Of a stretch of DNA of 64,000 nucleotides, positions 9,371 through 21,426 are shown in pieces. The position numbers and the translations under genes are program-made. The notes beneath the pieces were generated by a model that saw only the letters and a list, made by a program, of their open reading frames with translations, made no database searches and had not been told where the DNA came from. The stretch's first letter is position 1. Every line of letters begins with the position of its first letter. This stretch comes from Chitinophagaceae bacterium (GTDB taxonomy: Bacteria > Bacteroidota > Bacteroidia > Chitinophagales > Chitinophagaceae), in assembly GCA_024707305.1 (NCBI GenBank), contig JANPZZ010000017.1, positions 1 through 64,000 on the forward strand. Reading direction: 5' to 3'.

Positions 9371-10649
9371 TTACGCGCTCTCTACCAGGTAGTAGTTTTT
9401 CTTCCCTTTCTGCACTAAAATATATTTTCCATGCAACAACAATGACTCATTGATGTTGAATTGAACATCCTCTACTTTTTTCCGGTTGATGCTTACGCCA
9501 CCACCCTGGATCGTTTTGCGTGCTTCACCTTTGCTGCTGAAGATGCCGTTTTCTGCAAGGAAACTCACTACATCCACACCCTCGTTGATACGAGTGGCGG
9601 GGAAAAGCGCTTTTACAACACCGTCGAGGCCTTCCAGGTCTTCGATGCTCAGGCTTTCGGCAGGAGCAGACTGATTGGCGAAAAGACGTGCAGTTGTTTC
9701 CATGGCTTTCTGCAATTCAGCTTCGCCATGCACAAAGCGGGTTACTTCTTCTGCCAGTTTTTTCTGTAATATCTTTTTTTGGATTCATCCTTTTTATGGG
9801 TGGACAAAATCCCTTCCACTTCCTCTTTCGTCAGGAAAGTGAAAATCTTCAACCATTTTTCCGCATCCGCATCTGAAGCTCGGATCCAGAACTGGTAAAA
9901 GTCGTAGGATGAGGTCATGTTCAGGTCCAGCCACACATTTCCTTTTTCCGTTTTACCAAATTTAGTACCGTCGGCTTTGGTGATGAGGGGCAGGTAAATG
10001 CAAAAGCTTCGCCACCGGCTTTACGGCGAACGAGTTCGGTACCGGTGGTGATATTACCCCACTGATCGCTGCCACCCATTTGCAGTTTGCAGTTTTTGTT
10101 GGCATAGAGCCAGTAGAAATCGTAGCCCTGCATCAGTTGGTATGCAAATTCTGTATAACTCAGCCCTACTTCGCCTTCAATGCGTTTTTTCACGCTGTCT
10201 TTCGCCATCATGTAGTTGATGGTGATGTGTTTACCCACGTCGCGCAAGAAGTCGATAAAGCTGATATGTTTAAACCAGTCGTAGTTGTTGGCCATTTCTG
10301 CCGCGTTGGGCAGGTTCTCATCGAAGTTGAGGTAGCGCTCCAATTGACTGCGAACGCCGGCGACGTTGCGGGCGAGGGTTTCCTCGTCGAGCAGGTTGCG
10401 CTCCTGGCTTTTGCCACTCGGGTCGCCTACCATACCCGTGGCGCCACCAACAAGTGCGATTGGCTTATGGCCGGCCTTTTGCAGGTGCACCAGCAACAGG
10501 ATCGGAACCAGGCTGCCGATGTGCAGGCTTTCCGCCGTGGGGTCGAAACCGATATAGGCGGTCGTCATCTCCTTTTTTAATTGCTCCTCGGTACCGGGCA
10601 TAATGTCCTGGATCATCCCTCTCCATCGTAGTTCTTCTATGAGATTCAT
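9371..10649 (-). CDS. tyrS: Tyrosyl-tRNA synthetase
   Basis: TyrS charges tRNA-Tyr. The class I HIGH motif is LHIGS and the KMSKS-equivalent is [23 protein letters not shown] and GGSDQWGNI line the tyrosine pocket, and the C-terminal S4-like RNA-binding domain ([22 protein letters not shown]) is complete. Two indels, near 9975 and near 9770, split the frame; in an essential single-copy-type gene these are almost certainly sequence errors. A minus-strand -7-like element, TAATTTTG, lies at 10673-10680, 23 bases before the start codon. Confidence 0.95.
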
Positions 10650-10860
10650 TGTCTTAAGTCAAATTTTGATCGCAAAATTAAGCTCATTCGCTGTTGTAAC
10701 CGCCTGAATGCAATATAATTCTAAATACATCGTTTTTGGTTGCCGGGTTTTTCCCTTAGTAAAACTATGATTTTCGGGATATGTGGTCTACTTTTACAGA
10801 CCGACTCGACCCTGAAAGCTCGTTTACCGTGTTAATTGCTTATTTGAAAACTGAATCCGA

Positions 10861-12083
10861 ATGAAGTCGCCGCTCCTATATCTCACCTTGCTGGGAACAG
10901 TCCTCTCTGTATCCGCACATTCTCAATTTCGTAAATATTCAAACGAATTTTTAAACATTGGAGCTGGTGCCCGTGGGCTTGCAATGGGTAGTTCGCAGGT
11001 TGCTTCCGTCCAGGATGGAACAGCAGGCTACTGGAACCCCGCCGGCCTGGTAGGTGTAAAAGAAAACACGCAAATCAACCTGATGCATGCCGAATATTTT
11101 GCCGGCATTGGTAAATATGATTTCGCCAGCATCGCCTTCCCCTCCGTTAACAACAAACGCACTTTTGCCATTACCGGTTTGCGCTTTGCTGTTGATGACA
11201 TCATGAACACGCTCTTCCTGGTGGAACCCGATGGAACCATCAACTATAATAATATACAGGCTTTTTTCTTCTGCCGATTACGCTTTCCTGCTTTCCTACG
11301 CACAACGCCTGCAGGATACAGAAAAGCGGAAAGTGCAGTTTGGCGTAAACGCAAAAGTAATTCACCGCAATGTGGGCAAATTCGCCAAAGCCTGGGGTTT
11401 TGGAGTGGATGCCGGCATCCAGGTGCACCAGGGAAAATGGCGCTTCGGACTTACCGGCCGCGACATTACCACCACTTTCAACTCGTGGGCCTTCACATTT
11501 TACCGAGCGGGAAAAGGAAGCCCTTTACCTGACCAACAACGAAATTCCGGTGAAATCAACCGAGATGACCGCACCCCGCCTTGTGTTGGGTATTGCGCGT
11601 GAGTTTCAGTTAAGTAAAAAGACAAGCCTGTTGGCAGAAACGAATATCGACCTCACATTCGATGGACAACGGAATACAGTGATCAGTGCAGACCCGGTTA
11701 GCGCAGATCCAAAACTGGGGCTGGAGCTGAATGTGAACAATGTCTTTTTCCTGCGTGCAGGAATTAATAATTTTCAGAAGGCGCTGGCAGACGGTGATAC
11801 ACTCAACCAAAAGAAAGTGTGGATCTATCAACCCAGCGCCGGCGCAGGTTTCAAGATCCAGCATGTAACCGTGGATTATGCGTTTACAAACCTTGCAAAC
11901 CAGTCGAATCCCCTGTTTACACACGTATTTTCATTAAGACTGGATATGGTGCCACAGGAGAAAAAAGAAAAAAGTCAAAACGAACTAAAATCAGTACCCC
12001 AAATAATTTCCTTCCATGAAGCGAATTCTACTCATTGTACTTTTGTTGGCAAGCCTGGGAGCTTTAGCCCAACCGTACCATAA
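10861..12083 (+). CDS. PorV/PorQ-family outer membrane protein
   Basis: The N-terminus has a signal peptide (MKSPLLYLTLLGTVLSVSAHSQ), then FLNIGAGARGLAMGSSQVASVQDGTAGYWNPAGLVG, the hallmark of FadL-like PorV/PorQ beta-barrel proteins of the T9SS. PorV shuttles cargo from the translocon to the PorU sortase. Indels near 11265 and near 11505 break the frame. The true stop may be the TGA at 12017-12019, overlapping the next gene's ATG, if one more indel lies in the A-rich stretch near 11970; otherwise the frame runs to 12083. It is paired with the PorU-like gene, as expected for a chaperone-sortase pair. Confidence 0.82.
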
Positions 12084-15000
12084 TGAATGGATTGATTACA
12101 ATAAAACCTACTACAAGTTTAAAGTAGCGGTTAACAGTCTTTATCGCATTCCTCAATCTACCCTCGCGTCGATTGGTATTAGCAACGTTAATGCAGATCA
12201 TTTCCAATTGTGGCACAATGGAGTTGAAGTCCCGATTTACACCAGCATTACAAACGCTCCTCTTGACGCGAGTGGATTTATTGAATTCTGGGGAGAGATG
12301 AATACTGGTAAACCCGATAATGAATTATATCGTAACCCTGAATGGCAGCTAAACGATTACTACAGCTTAACAACCGATTCAGCGGCTTACTATCTCACTA
12401 TTAATCCCGTTGGAAATAACAAGCGCCTGGTGCAAACCGCCAACAATATTGCGGGCAACACTTTACCCACTGAACAGTATTTCATGCATCGTGCCGAACA
12501 AAATTATCGCGCGAAAGTGCATGGGGGACGAGCAGAACTGGTGGGTAGTTCATACACGTATTCATCCACCTATGATATTGGGGAAGGGAACAGCTCGACC
12601 GATATAGCAACAGGTGCGAGCCTGAACTACAATTTTACCAACCTTAGGACTTACACCGGCCCGGGGGCGCCAACGCCAAAAGCCACCGTTTACGCTGCCG
12701 GTAACGCAGTAAGGGCGAGAAATTTTCGGGTTTCCATTGCGGGTGACTCAATTGGAGGTGCGCAGATGGATTACTACGATCAGATCAAATATTCCGTCGA
12801 TTTTCCGCTATCTAAAATCGCTTCCGGCACGGCCCAGATGTCGGTGACCAATCAGGCTTCCGCCTCCGGCGACCGAATGGTTGTAGGCAAAATGGCAATT
12901 GATTATCCCAGAGCTTATGTGTTTAATAACATTACCCGTTTTGAATTTTCTCTGCCAGCTAATCCCGATGGCAACTATCTTGAAATGACAGGCTTTCCGC
13001 AAACTGGTTCCAATCCAGTATTGTATGATCTGACAAATGGAAAACGATATGTTGCATTAAGTCCGGTATCTCCCTTGCGTTTTCGCCTGGAGCCATCGAT
13101 GACTGAGCGCAAATTGGTGATTTCAAGCGTATCCAATGCCTATGTTGGAACGATTAGTTCACTCACACCCAGAAATTTTATTGATTATTCCGCTCCCCAA
13201 AACCAGGGCAATTATCTGATTATTTCCAATTCGGTTCTAACATCCGCTTCGGGTTCTGGAGATCCGGTAGAAGATTATCGTCAATATCGTTCTTCTACGG
13301 CTGGCGGTTCCTTTAATGCTAAAACGTATATGATCGATCAGTTGGAAGACCAGTTTGGCTTAGGCATTTCAATGACTCCCCTTTCCATCAGGAATTTTGT
13401 ACACTGGGCGAGAGCGAATTTTAGTGCTCCAGTCGCCTATGTATTGCTGATCGGGAAAGCGACAACTTATAACCAGTATTTTAACTTTCGTAATAACGCC
13501 GAAATCGATAAGCTTTGTTTAGTGCCAACATTTGGTAACCCGGCATCCGATAACCTGTTGACCGCAGTTCGTACCAGTTCAATTCCGCTTGTGCCAATCG
13601 GACGTCTTTCGGCAATCAACAAACACGAAGTTTCAGCATACCTCAATAAGGTGAAAGAATACGAGCAGTTATATGATTACACGTCACCGCTTGTAGCTGA
13701 GAAGGGGTGGAAGAAAAATGTGGTTCATGTGGTAGGGGCCGGTGATAATAATACGAGCAACCTGCTGGCAAATGCGTTACAGGGACATCAACGTATTATT
13801 GAAGATACCATGTACGCTGCCAATGTTCATACGTTTTCAAAAACAACGGCCGATGCCGTTGAACAGGTAGCGAGTGTGAGGCTAGGCAAACTCTTTGAAG
13901 AAGGAATCGGAGTACTTACTTATTTCGGTCACTCCTCATCAAATGCACTGGAGTTTAACCTGGATAATCCACAGGCATATAACAACCCAGGAAAATATCC
14001 GGTGATGATTGTTATGGGATGTAATGCCGGTAGTTTCTATAACTTCACTGTCGGCAGATTAACTACAACTGAGACTATCTCAGAAAAGTTTGTGTTTGCT
14101 GAAAACAGGGGTGCTATCGCCTTCCTGGCAAGTACCCACCTTGGTATCATTCACTACCTGGATATTTATAATACCCGCATGTATCGGGCTCTTTCGCGAT
14201 CACACTATGGCGCCACCATTGGGGAAATAATGGGTGAAGCCATTCGTCAAACGTTCGCACTGACTACGGAAAATGATTTTTATGCGCGTTTTCAGTGTGA
14301 GCAATTCACGTTGCATGGTGACCCGGCCCTACGCTTTTATAACTCCGAAAAAACCCGATTACGCCATCGAGGATGCAATGGTGAGCGTGGATCCTAAATT
14401 TATTCCGATCTCGGAAACAGATTTTAAATTAACAGCAGCGTTTGTGAATTTGGGTCGTTCGCTTGACAGAAATATTGTTGTAGAACTGAAAAGGACTTAT
14501 CCCAATAACGTTACGGAAATCATTCAGCGTGATACACTCAATTTCAGAACTTATCGCGATTCGATTGTCTATACACTTCCTGTTGTGGCTACACGAGATC
14601 AGGGCCTGAATAAGATTACCGTTTCAGTGGATGCGGACAACGACGTCGATGAACTGTTTGAGACAAATAACGTCATTACAAAAGACATTTACATTATTGA
14701 AGATGATATACGACCTGTTCAACCTTATCCTTATTCAATTGTCAACAAACAGGACGTAAAACTGATAGCCTCTACTGCCAACCCCTTTGCTGATGCGCGT
14801 ACCTATCTCATGGAGATGGATACAACAGCCAGCTTTAATTCACCATTGAAAGTTCAACGAAGTCAGTCGGCAAAAGGAGGTATCGTTGAATTTCAACCGG
14901 GACTTTCACTTACTGATAGTACAGTGTATTACTGGCGTGTTGCTCCAGTTTCTACCGTTGGAGAACCTTTGTGGAACCAAACTTCTTTCCAATTTATTCA

Positions 15001-17063
15001 AAATGGCAGCGAAGGATTTTCACAGGCACATTATAACCAGCATCTGAATAGTGAAGCTCATCATGTTAGATTGACGGAAGAACGGGAATGGAGGTTTGAT
15101 TCAGTTGTAAATAACCTATTCGTTAAAAACGGCGTATGGGGTTATGCAATTTCCCAGGCAGGGGAGCTCGTTGTGAATGTGAATGATTCATCTTATATCA
15201 GGAATACCTGTTCCTATGGATTTGTATTCAACGTGTTTGATGAAAAAACCTTCCAGCCCTGGGTTAATCAGGCAGTAGGGTCAACGGGTTTGTTTGGAAG
15301 TCTGATTCCTTGTGCGCATACCTCGGCGGTGTGGAATTTTGAATATCCCAATACAATAGATGGACGCAACAAAGCGATGCAATTCCTTCGCGCCATCCCC
15401 GACGGAAAATTTGTAGTATTGAGAACGCAGGTTCACGCTCAGGTCGCAAACAACGAATATGCACCGCAGTGGAAACTGGATGAGAATGTGTACGGAGTAG
15501 GCAATAGCCTTTACACAGAATTAAAAAATAATGGTTTGATTGATATCGACAGTATTGATAAACCGCGTGTAATGAATTTCGTATATCAGAAGAACCGCGC
15601 CAACGAACATCCACCAAAATTCGTAATTAGCGATGGACTTTATGATGCGATCAACCTGTCATTTGATTGTGTAACGCCAAGTGCCATAGGTACGATAGAG
15701 TCACCGATCATTGGACCTGCAAGTTCATGGTCGCAGCTGCACTGGCGTGGAAGTGATATGAAAAATCCAGCTACTGACGAACCTAACCTGAATGTAATTG
15801 GTGTACGCGCAGATGGTACTGAAGAGGAGTTGATTACAGGCATTACCCTTCAGGATCAGGATTTTGATATCAGTAGCATTGATGCAAATGAGTTTCCGCA
15901 CCTGCGCCTCAAAATGTTCAATGTCGATTCAATTGACTATTCGGCTTATCAACTTCGTTACTGGATGGTTACTTATAATCCGGTACCCGAAGGTGCGATT
16001 GCTCCCAATATCTATTTCACAACCCGTGATACAGTTGAAGTAGGAGAGCCTTTCAATTTCGGAATTGGATTTAAAAATATCAGTGAACATAAATTTGTTG
16101 ACAGTATTAAAGTGCAGATGACGATCACGGGTAGTGATAACGTCGTTCAGGAAATCACGATCCCATTGCAGAAGGACCTGGCGCCAAATGATACGATTAA
16201 ACTTGATGTTCCTGTAGATACACGCAATCTAACGGGGCGCAATACGATATTTGTCAACTTCAACCCCAACATGCACCAGAAAGAGGGGGCACCTCTTTAA
16301 CAACTATGCATTCCGCAACCTTTTTGTGCGACCTGATAGTTTGCAACCGATGTTGGATGTAACCTTTGATGGCGTTCATATCCTGAACCGTGATATTGTG
16401 GCGGCGAAACCGATAATTATTGCAGAACTGAAAGACGAAGCGAAATTCCTGCTGTTAAATGATACGAGCCTGCTGAATGTACAGGTACGTTTTCCTGATG
16501 GGCAATTGCGCCGTTTCAATTTTGACAATGATACCCTGCGTTTTGAACCTGCAACTTCAGCAACAAACAACGCGGCCCGTATTCATTTCAACCCGCATTT
16601 CCTGCAGGATGGCGAATATGAACTGTTGGTAAGCGGTAAAGACAGAAGCGAAAACTTCGCAGGCTTTGCGCAATATCGCGTTTCATTCCAGGTGATTAAC
16701 AAGCCGATGATCTCAAACATGTTGAACTATCCGAATCCGTTCACCACGTCAACAGCGTTTGTTTTCACCATCACCGGTGCTGAAATTCCGCAGAATATCC
16801 GCATTCAAATTCTGACGATCACTGGTAAAGTGGTGCGTGAGATCACCAAAGAGGAACTTGGCCCGCTCCATATTGGCCGCAACATCACCGAATTTAAATG
16901 GGACGGCACCGACCAGTATGGTCAAAAACTGGCGAACGGCATATATCTCTACCGTGTGATCACGAACCTCAATGGTAAATCCCTTGATAAATACAAAGCG
17001 CAGGGCGATAATACCGATAAGTACTTCAATAAAGGTTACGGTAAAATGTACCTGATGCGATAA
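12016..17063 (+). CDS. porU2: T9SS C25-family protease, PorU2-like
   Basis: After a signal peptide (MKRILLIVLLLASLGALAQ) comes a long N-terminal region, then a gingipain-type C25 catalytic domain: GVLTYFGHSSSNALEF holds the catalytic His and VMIVMGCNAGSFYN the catalytic Cys. CARDB/Ig-like modules follow, and a FlgD/type-A-like C-terminal domain (MLNYPNPFTTSTAFVF, FKWDGTDQYGQKLANGIYLYR). At ~1680 residues it is much longer than PorU (~1150), which fits the group called PorU2. Indels near 14365 and 16285 split the frame. The overlap with the PorV-like gene supports a sortase or processing protease role at the outer membrane. The symbol is by architecture only. Confidence 0.82.
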
Positions 17064-17082
17064 ATCGTGGTGTTGAAATTTT

Positions 17083-17124
17083 AAATGGTGAAGTTGTTTT
17101 AAGGAACAACTTCACCATTTTTCG
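17083..17124. terminator. Bidirectional terminator
   Basis: A perfect 16-bp stem, AAATGGTGAAGTTGTT / AACAACTTCACCATTT with a 6-nt loop, is followed by T runs in both directions. It separates two convergent genes and overlaps the last codons of the sulfatase. Confidence 0.85.
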
Positions 17125-18652
17125 TTTAATAAGACCCATTCGGTCTGGTCGATTTTCTGATAGTATTTGACAGAATTCCATTTTTTATCAAGAATCCGGA
17201 GTGTGAGTGAATCGCCCTTTTGATTCACCTGCCCCCGATACAAATTTGTGTTGGAAACCGTAGCAGCACTGGTATTAAAGTGGTATGAACCATCGGCTGT
17301 AGAATCATAGATGGATGTTCCCTGCCAGCAGTCTGGTACATCGTTGAAAAAACGTTTGGTGAGACTGGGCGCAACATCCATGATACTTGCCAAACTTCGT
17401 GCAGGTGAATCCCTGAGTTGCGCATCATAAACTAATATCGGTACTTCCAAAAGTTTGGGATGAAGTCCGTCCGAATGCCCGTAGCGGCCATCCTCACCTA
17501 ACAGGTTTCCATGATCACCCACGATATATATGGTAACATTCTCCAGCATCCCATTTTTTCCAAATGTTGAAAAATCCTGGATATTGCGTAGTCGGCCTGT
17601 AGCACTCCATTGTCGTAATGATTTAAAATGGGCTCGTACCCTGACGTAGTTAAACCAATTTTATCCGGCATATATTTTTCTGAATCGGTCATCCCGTGTT
17701 CCAATATCATGAACGGAAAGAAGATGAAAGTAGATGAAGGAATTTAGTTCTGGTTTTGATGATTCAAATTCAGCGATTGTTACCAGGTCGTCGTCAATTG
17801 CTTTTCCATACTCTGAAGTACTTTCATAAAAGTAATCGCAATTGTTTCGGTACATTGCAGATAACCCATACCAACCGGAATGATAACCCGTGAGATAGGC
17901 ATAGGTTGTATAACCCGATTTTTTTGAAATATTGCATCAGGTTTAGTTGTGTCAGATTTAGGCTGTCCCATTCCCTAGAAAAAAACAATGAAGAAACGCC
18001 GCCAATCGTATTGGATGAGCCAGAGAAGGAGTGGGGTATGTACGACAGTTTCCCGCTTCGAAAAAGTGAATCCATGAAGGGAGCCGTGTTTCTTTGGTAT
18101 CCATACATCGGAAGATGATCCGAACGTAATGCATCCACCAGAATAACTATAGCCGTACGCCCGTTTTTTCTTTTATTCCAACTGCATTGATGCAATCGAC
18201 ATCCGTTTGTGTCCTTGCCGGTTGGGTTAGAAGCAATTCTTCAGAATGAACAGCCCACATTGGCCCTAAAGCGAAATACACAAATGGTTCCTGGTTGAAA
18301 TGCATGTAACGCTTTAGTTCCATAATTGGGCCACGCAAAAGGAAGAGCACGCCTAGCGTAATTGCAACAGTAGTTCCGATCGAATCGAACTGATTCGGTT
18401 TAAACGTTGTTGAAATCGGATAACTCGATCGGAAGGTGTAAACCGGATAAACCAGTACCATAATATTATAAGGACAAAAAAGACGATGATGACTGTCACC
18501 AAAATCCATTTCTCGATAGGGAGTACATTCAGAAAATGGCTTAGGTTGACGAGATAATTCTGCAAGATTTCAAACGTTATGGTATTGCCCCAGAAATAAT
18601 TACTGCCGAGGACCAACATATAAAAAAACCAAACAAATAGCCAAAACAGCAA
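17112..18652 (-). CDS. Membrane sulfatase/phosphoethanolamine-transferase-like protein
   Basis: The N-terminus has at least two hydrophobic segments (LFWLFVWFFYMLVLG, VTVIIVFFVLIILWYW). The alkaline-phosphatase-superfamily domain follows: AIVILVDALRSDHLPMYGYQ binds metal, HSFSGSSNTIGGVSSLFF holds the likely Thr/Ser nucleophile, and IYIVGDHGNLLGEDGRYGHSDG gives the DHG metal site. Such proteins (EptA, YejM, LtaS relatives) transfer phospho-groups to lipids or cleave sulfate or phosphate esters. At least five indels (near 18430, 18190, 17940, 17830, 17690, 17540) break the frame, more than elsewhere, so real decay cannot be ruled out. I give the start as a TTG at 18652; the real one is uncertain. 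Third gene of an operon. Confidence 0.72.
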
Positions 18653-18685
18653 TAGAATCAGATTCGCCAGGATTTTTCCCAGCGT

Positions 18686-19382
18686 TTATTTTTTGAAAAT
18701 AAAATAAACAGCATATGAACTGGTTGCCACCACCAGGCTAAGTGTGAACATAATCCAGACATGCGAAAGCATAAGTAAGCTTGAATAGCCGAAGTGAAAA
18801 AAAAGAATAGCAGTTGACGTGAGCGTAACGGCTAAAACCGATCGCAAATATCTTCTCATGCAGATGGCTTTGTATAAGTGAGCAGATAGTATGGTGGAAA
18901 ATGTAAAAAAGAATTCGATTTTAGCTTCCGGTACGTATTTCAGGAACTTCTTTCTAAGCCACCGCGCGTGATATAAAATAATTAATTTACCATTATCACT
19001 CAGGTGCGTTGCGATTTGCTCCATTAACCGTTCCTGTTCATCGTTTTCCAAAAAAAGAAAATGGAATGGACGAAATAATAACATCCATTTTGTGTGTCAA
19101 TGATGTGGTGACATGCACAGCGTTGTCGGTTACAACATCTATTCCAGGATACTTATTCTTGAGTTCGGAGGAAAAATCCGGATTTATTTCGATAGCTTTA
19201 AACTCTCGAAATTTCCCATTAAGACGATTATATAATTCACCTGTAATTTCACCCCGGCCGGCACCAAGCTCAAGAATTCGCAGCTCTTCACTTTTTCCTA
19301 TTTCCGACAACATCCGGTTCAATATTCTACGTGGCGTTTTTGTGATCGCACCGGTAGAACCTATTCTTGAAAAATAACTCAT
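18686..19382 (-). CDS. PmtA-like SAM-dependent methyltransferase with C-terminal membrane hairpin
   Basis: The SAM-binding motif is RILELGAGRGEITGELY, with EFKAIEINPDF as motif II and MDVIISSIPFSFF as motif IV. This pattern is shared by KsgA-like and phospholipid N-methyltransferases (PmtA). The last ~60 residues form two hydrophobic segments and end in FKK, an unusual tail that would hold the enzyme at the membrane. One indel near 19070 splits the frame. The start ATG overlaps the stop of the upstream gene (ATGA), so translation is probably coupled. Lipid or isoprenoid-linked substrates are plausible from the neighbours; this is inference. Confidence 0.72.
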
Positions 19383-20526
19383 TTTTTCTGGGGTGTAAGA
19401 TTAGTAATTGTTTTGAACCCTGAAGCTGCCAGGAAACAGAGATACGGAAATAATATCATCACAAACCTGCTATGCCAGTCGTCACATTGAAGACGATGGC
19501 AAACGGGTATAATAAAATCAGGGAGAAAATAAACGGCCTCATTCCGGATTTCATTCGGATGAATCGTTTAATGCCGACAATTGCCAGACCATAAATCATT
19601 AAGCTGTATCCAAGCAGATAGATATTATGGCTTGTTCCATAGTAGGGCCGATTCAGTGTAAAGATCGAACCCAGTCGAAGGAAAGTCATTTTTATGAAAT
19701 GAAGGCTGTTGTGTGAAACATAATACCAAAAGTCGCCAAGTGCACTCCCTGTTTGCGATAGGTGTAACACTGATGCCGCATCACGGGTTGGTACAAAGCA
19801 AATAATATGTTCCTCGATATAAGGCAATAGAATATTCATATCATTGCCATTTGCAAAAATATAATTGGCACATACTGCAGCCAGAATAATGAATGCAAGC
19901 GAAATAAATGCAGCAAATAATTTATGGGAAAAAGGTTTTTGCTGGAGCACCAGAAAAATAATAAACGGCGGAATCAGAAACATGCCATTCGGTCGCGAAA
20001 AGAAAACGATTGCCAGCAAAAGAAATGGCAACACCTGGTAAAGGATGCGACGATTATGGAGGGAATAATAAATGCTGCAACCTAACAATAGCACAGTACT
20101 TTGAAAGATGGAATCCGAATACAGAAATAAATTCCAAATTTGATAAGGAATAAAGAACAACAACAACAGGCTGCCACATAAAGCCAAATCAGCGCCCGCC
20201 ATTCGTTTCATTACTTTGTAAAAACAGAATTGTGAAAATCCAGAAAGCAAGACCTGAAAGACGCAAACAATAAAAAGTGGAAGTCCCAGACTTTTTAAAA
20301 GCCAGACCAGCAGGATCACAGGCGCGTAAAACAAATATTTTTCTTCGCCGAGCCCTTCGCCTTGCCAAAGTCGGGTTCCCTGTTCGATGTACTTTTCCGC
20401 TTCCAGTCCGGTTTCAATACCAAAACGGAAAAGTAAAATAAGCTGCACTAGCACAAACACTCCACCGAGCACCCAGTAGTGCCGGCCTTTGATCATTTGT
20501 AATGCTTTTAATGGAGTTGGCTGCAT
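19379..20526 (-). CDS. Polytopic membrane protein, PMT/GT39-like glycosyltransferase family
   Basis: The protein has about ten predicted hydrophobic segments. The first extracytoplasmic loop (FGIETGLEAEKYIEQGTRLWQ) and the R-P-N-G segment (IVFFSRPNGMFLIPP) recall ArnT/PMT-type glycosyltransferases of the GT-C fold, which use polyprenyl-phosphate sugars. No DD or DE motif is clear, so the assignment is to fold class only. An indel near 19490 hides the last ~35 residues, which continue to a TGA at 19379-19381 overlapping the methyltransferase ATG. First gene of a three-gene operon. Confidence 0.6.
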
Positions 20527-20691
20527 AGATTGATTTCAGCCGTAAATATAATATTAGTTAACCCATTGCTGTTAAATACACTTTGTGAGTGGGTGTTTGA
20601 AATCAGTCAATTCAATCAAAGCTATTCCTGATGGCATAACAAGTGCGGAGACACACTGTCAATCTTCCCAAAAACACTTTCAACGTGGTGC

Positions 20692-21288
20692 TTACTTCTG
20701 ATTAAGAATTTGCTGATTACGAAGGATGTATTTTCCGATCAAGTCAAATTCAAGATTCACCTGGTCATCTTGTTTTAACTCCCGGAAATTCGTATGCTCA
20801 AAAGTATAAGGAATAATCGCTACGGTGAATGTATCAGCAGTCACATTGTAGCAGGTAAGGCTAATGCCGTTAAGGGCAATGCTTCCTTTCTCAATCACGA
20901 GGTCTGCTTTTTCGCGGGGAAAACGGAATGTAAATTCTTTGCTACCGTCTTTTTCTACCACTTGTATGCAGGTGCCGGTACCATCAACATGACCCTGTAC
21001 AAAATGTCCGTCGAGACGGCCGTTTGCGGGGAGGCAACGCTCCAGGTTTACGATTGTTCCGGGTTTCCACGTGGAAAGCGTGGTTTTTTGTAGGGTTTCG
21101 TCTATCGCCGTTACGCGGTGCTGGCCCGGTTTCAATGCGTCTACAGTGAGGCAAACCCCGTTATGGCTCACACTCTGGTCAATTTTCAGTTCGTCAGCAA
21201 TAGGGGATTCTATCCAGTATTCAAGATTCGATCCCGAAGGGGTGATTTCTTTTACGAGGCCCTGTGTTTCAATAATTCCTGTAAACAT
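20692..21288 (-). CDS. ribE: Riboflavin synthase, alpha subunit
   Basis: This enzyme dismutates two 6,7-dimethyl-8-ribityllumazine molecules to riboflavin. The 198-residue protein shows both internal lumazine-binding repeats: MFTGIIETQG with SVSHNGVCLTV in the first, and GHFVQGHVDGTG with KGSIALNGISLT in the second. The frame is intact. It is divergent from rpsU with ~135 bases between. No FMN-riboswitch-like structure was recognised upstream. The 165 bases between it and the next minus-strand gene (20527-20691) hold no gene that I can see. Confidence 0.96.
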   Translation of the reverse strand: MFTGIIETQGLVKEITPSGSNLEYWIESPIADELKIDQSVSHNGVCLTVDALKPGQHRVTAIDETLQKTTLSTWKPGTIVNLERCLPANGRLDGHFVQGHVDGTGTCIQVVEKDGSKEFTFRFPREKADLVIEKGSIALNGISLTCYNVTADTFTVAIIPYTFEHTNFRELKQDDQVNLEFDLIGKYILRNQQILNQK

Positions 21289-21374
21289 GCGGCAAATTTC
21301 GGGTAATTTCAGGCCGGTAGGGCAGGGAAGGGAAAGAATTTGGGGATGAGTATATTTTTATTCAATTATTTTCC

Positions 21375-21382
21375 TACTTTTG
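21375..21382 (+). promoter_or_regulatory. -7 promoter element of rpsU
   Basis: TACTTTTG matches the Bacteroidota -7 consensus TAnnTTTG. No good -33 TTG lies at the usual 19-21-base spacing. Transcription would give a leader of about 40 nt that includes the strong ribosome binding site. Confidence 0.6.
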
Positions 21383-21409
21383 CAGCCGCATTATCAATTA
21401 AAACATACC

Positions 21410-21418
21410 AAAGGAGGT
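21410..21418 (+). promoter_or_regulatory. Strong Shine-Dalgarno site of rpsU
   Basis: AAAGGAGGT lies 8 bases before the rpsU ATG. This is a near-perfect match to the 16S 3' end, whereas the other starts in this window have only A-rich leaders. Bacteroidota ribosomes normally hide their anti-SD with bS21 and its partners, so a strong SD on the bS21 gene is the published autoregulation signal. Confidence 0.85.
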
Positions 21419-21426
21419 ATAATAGT

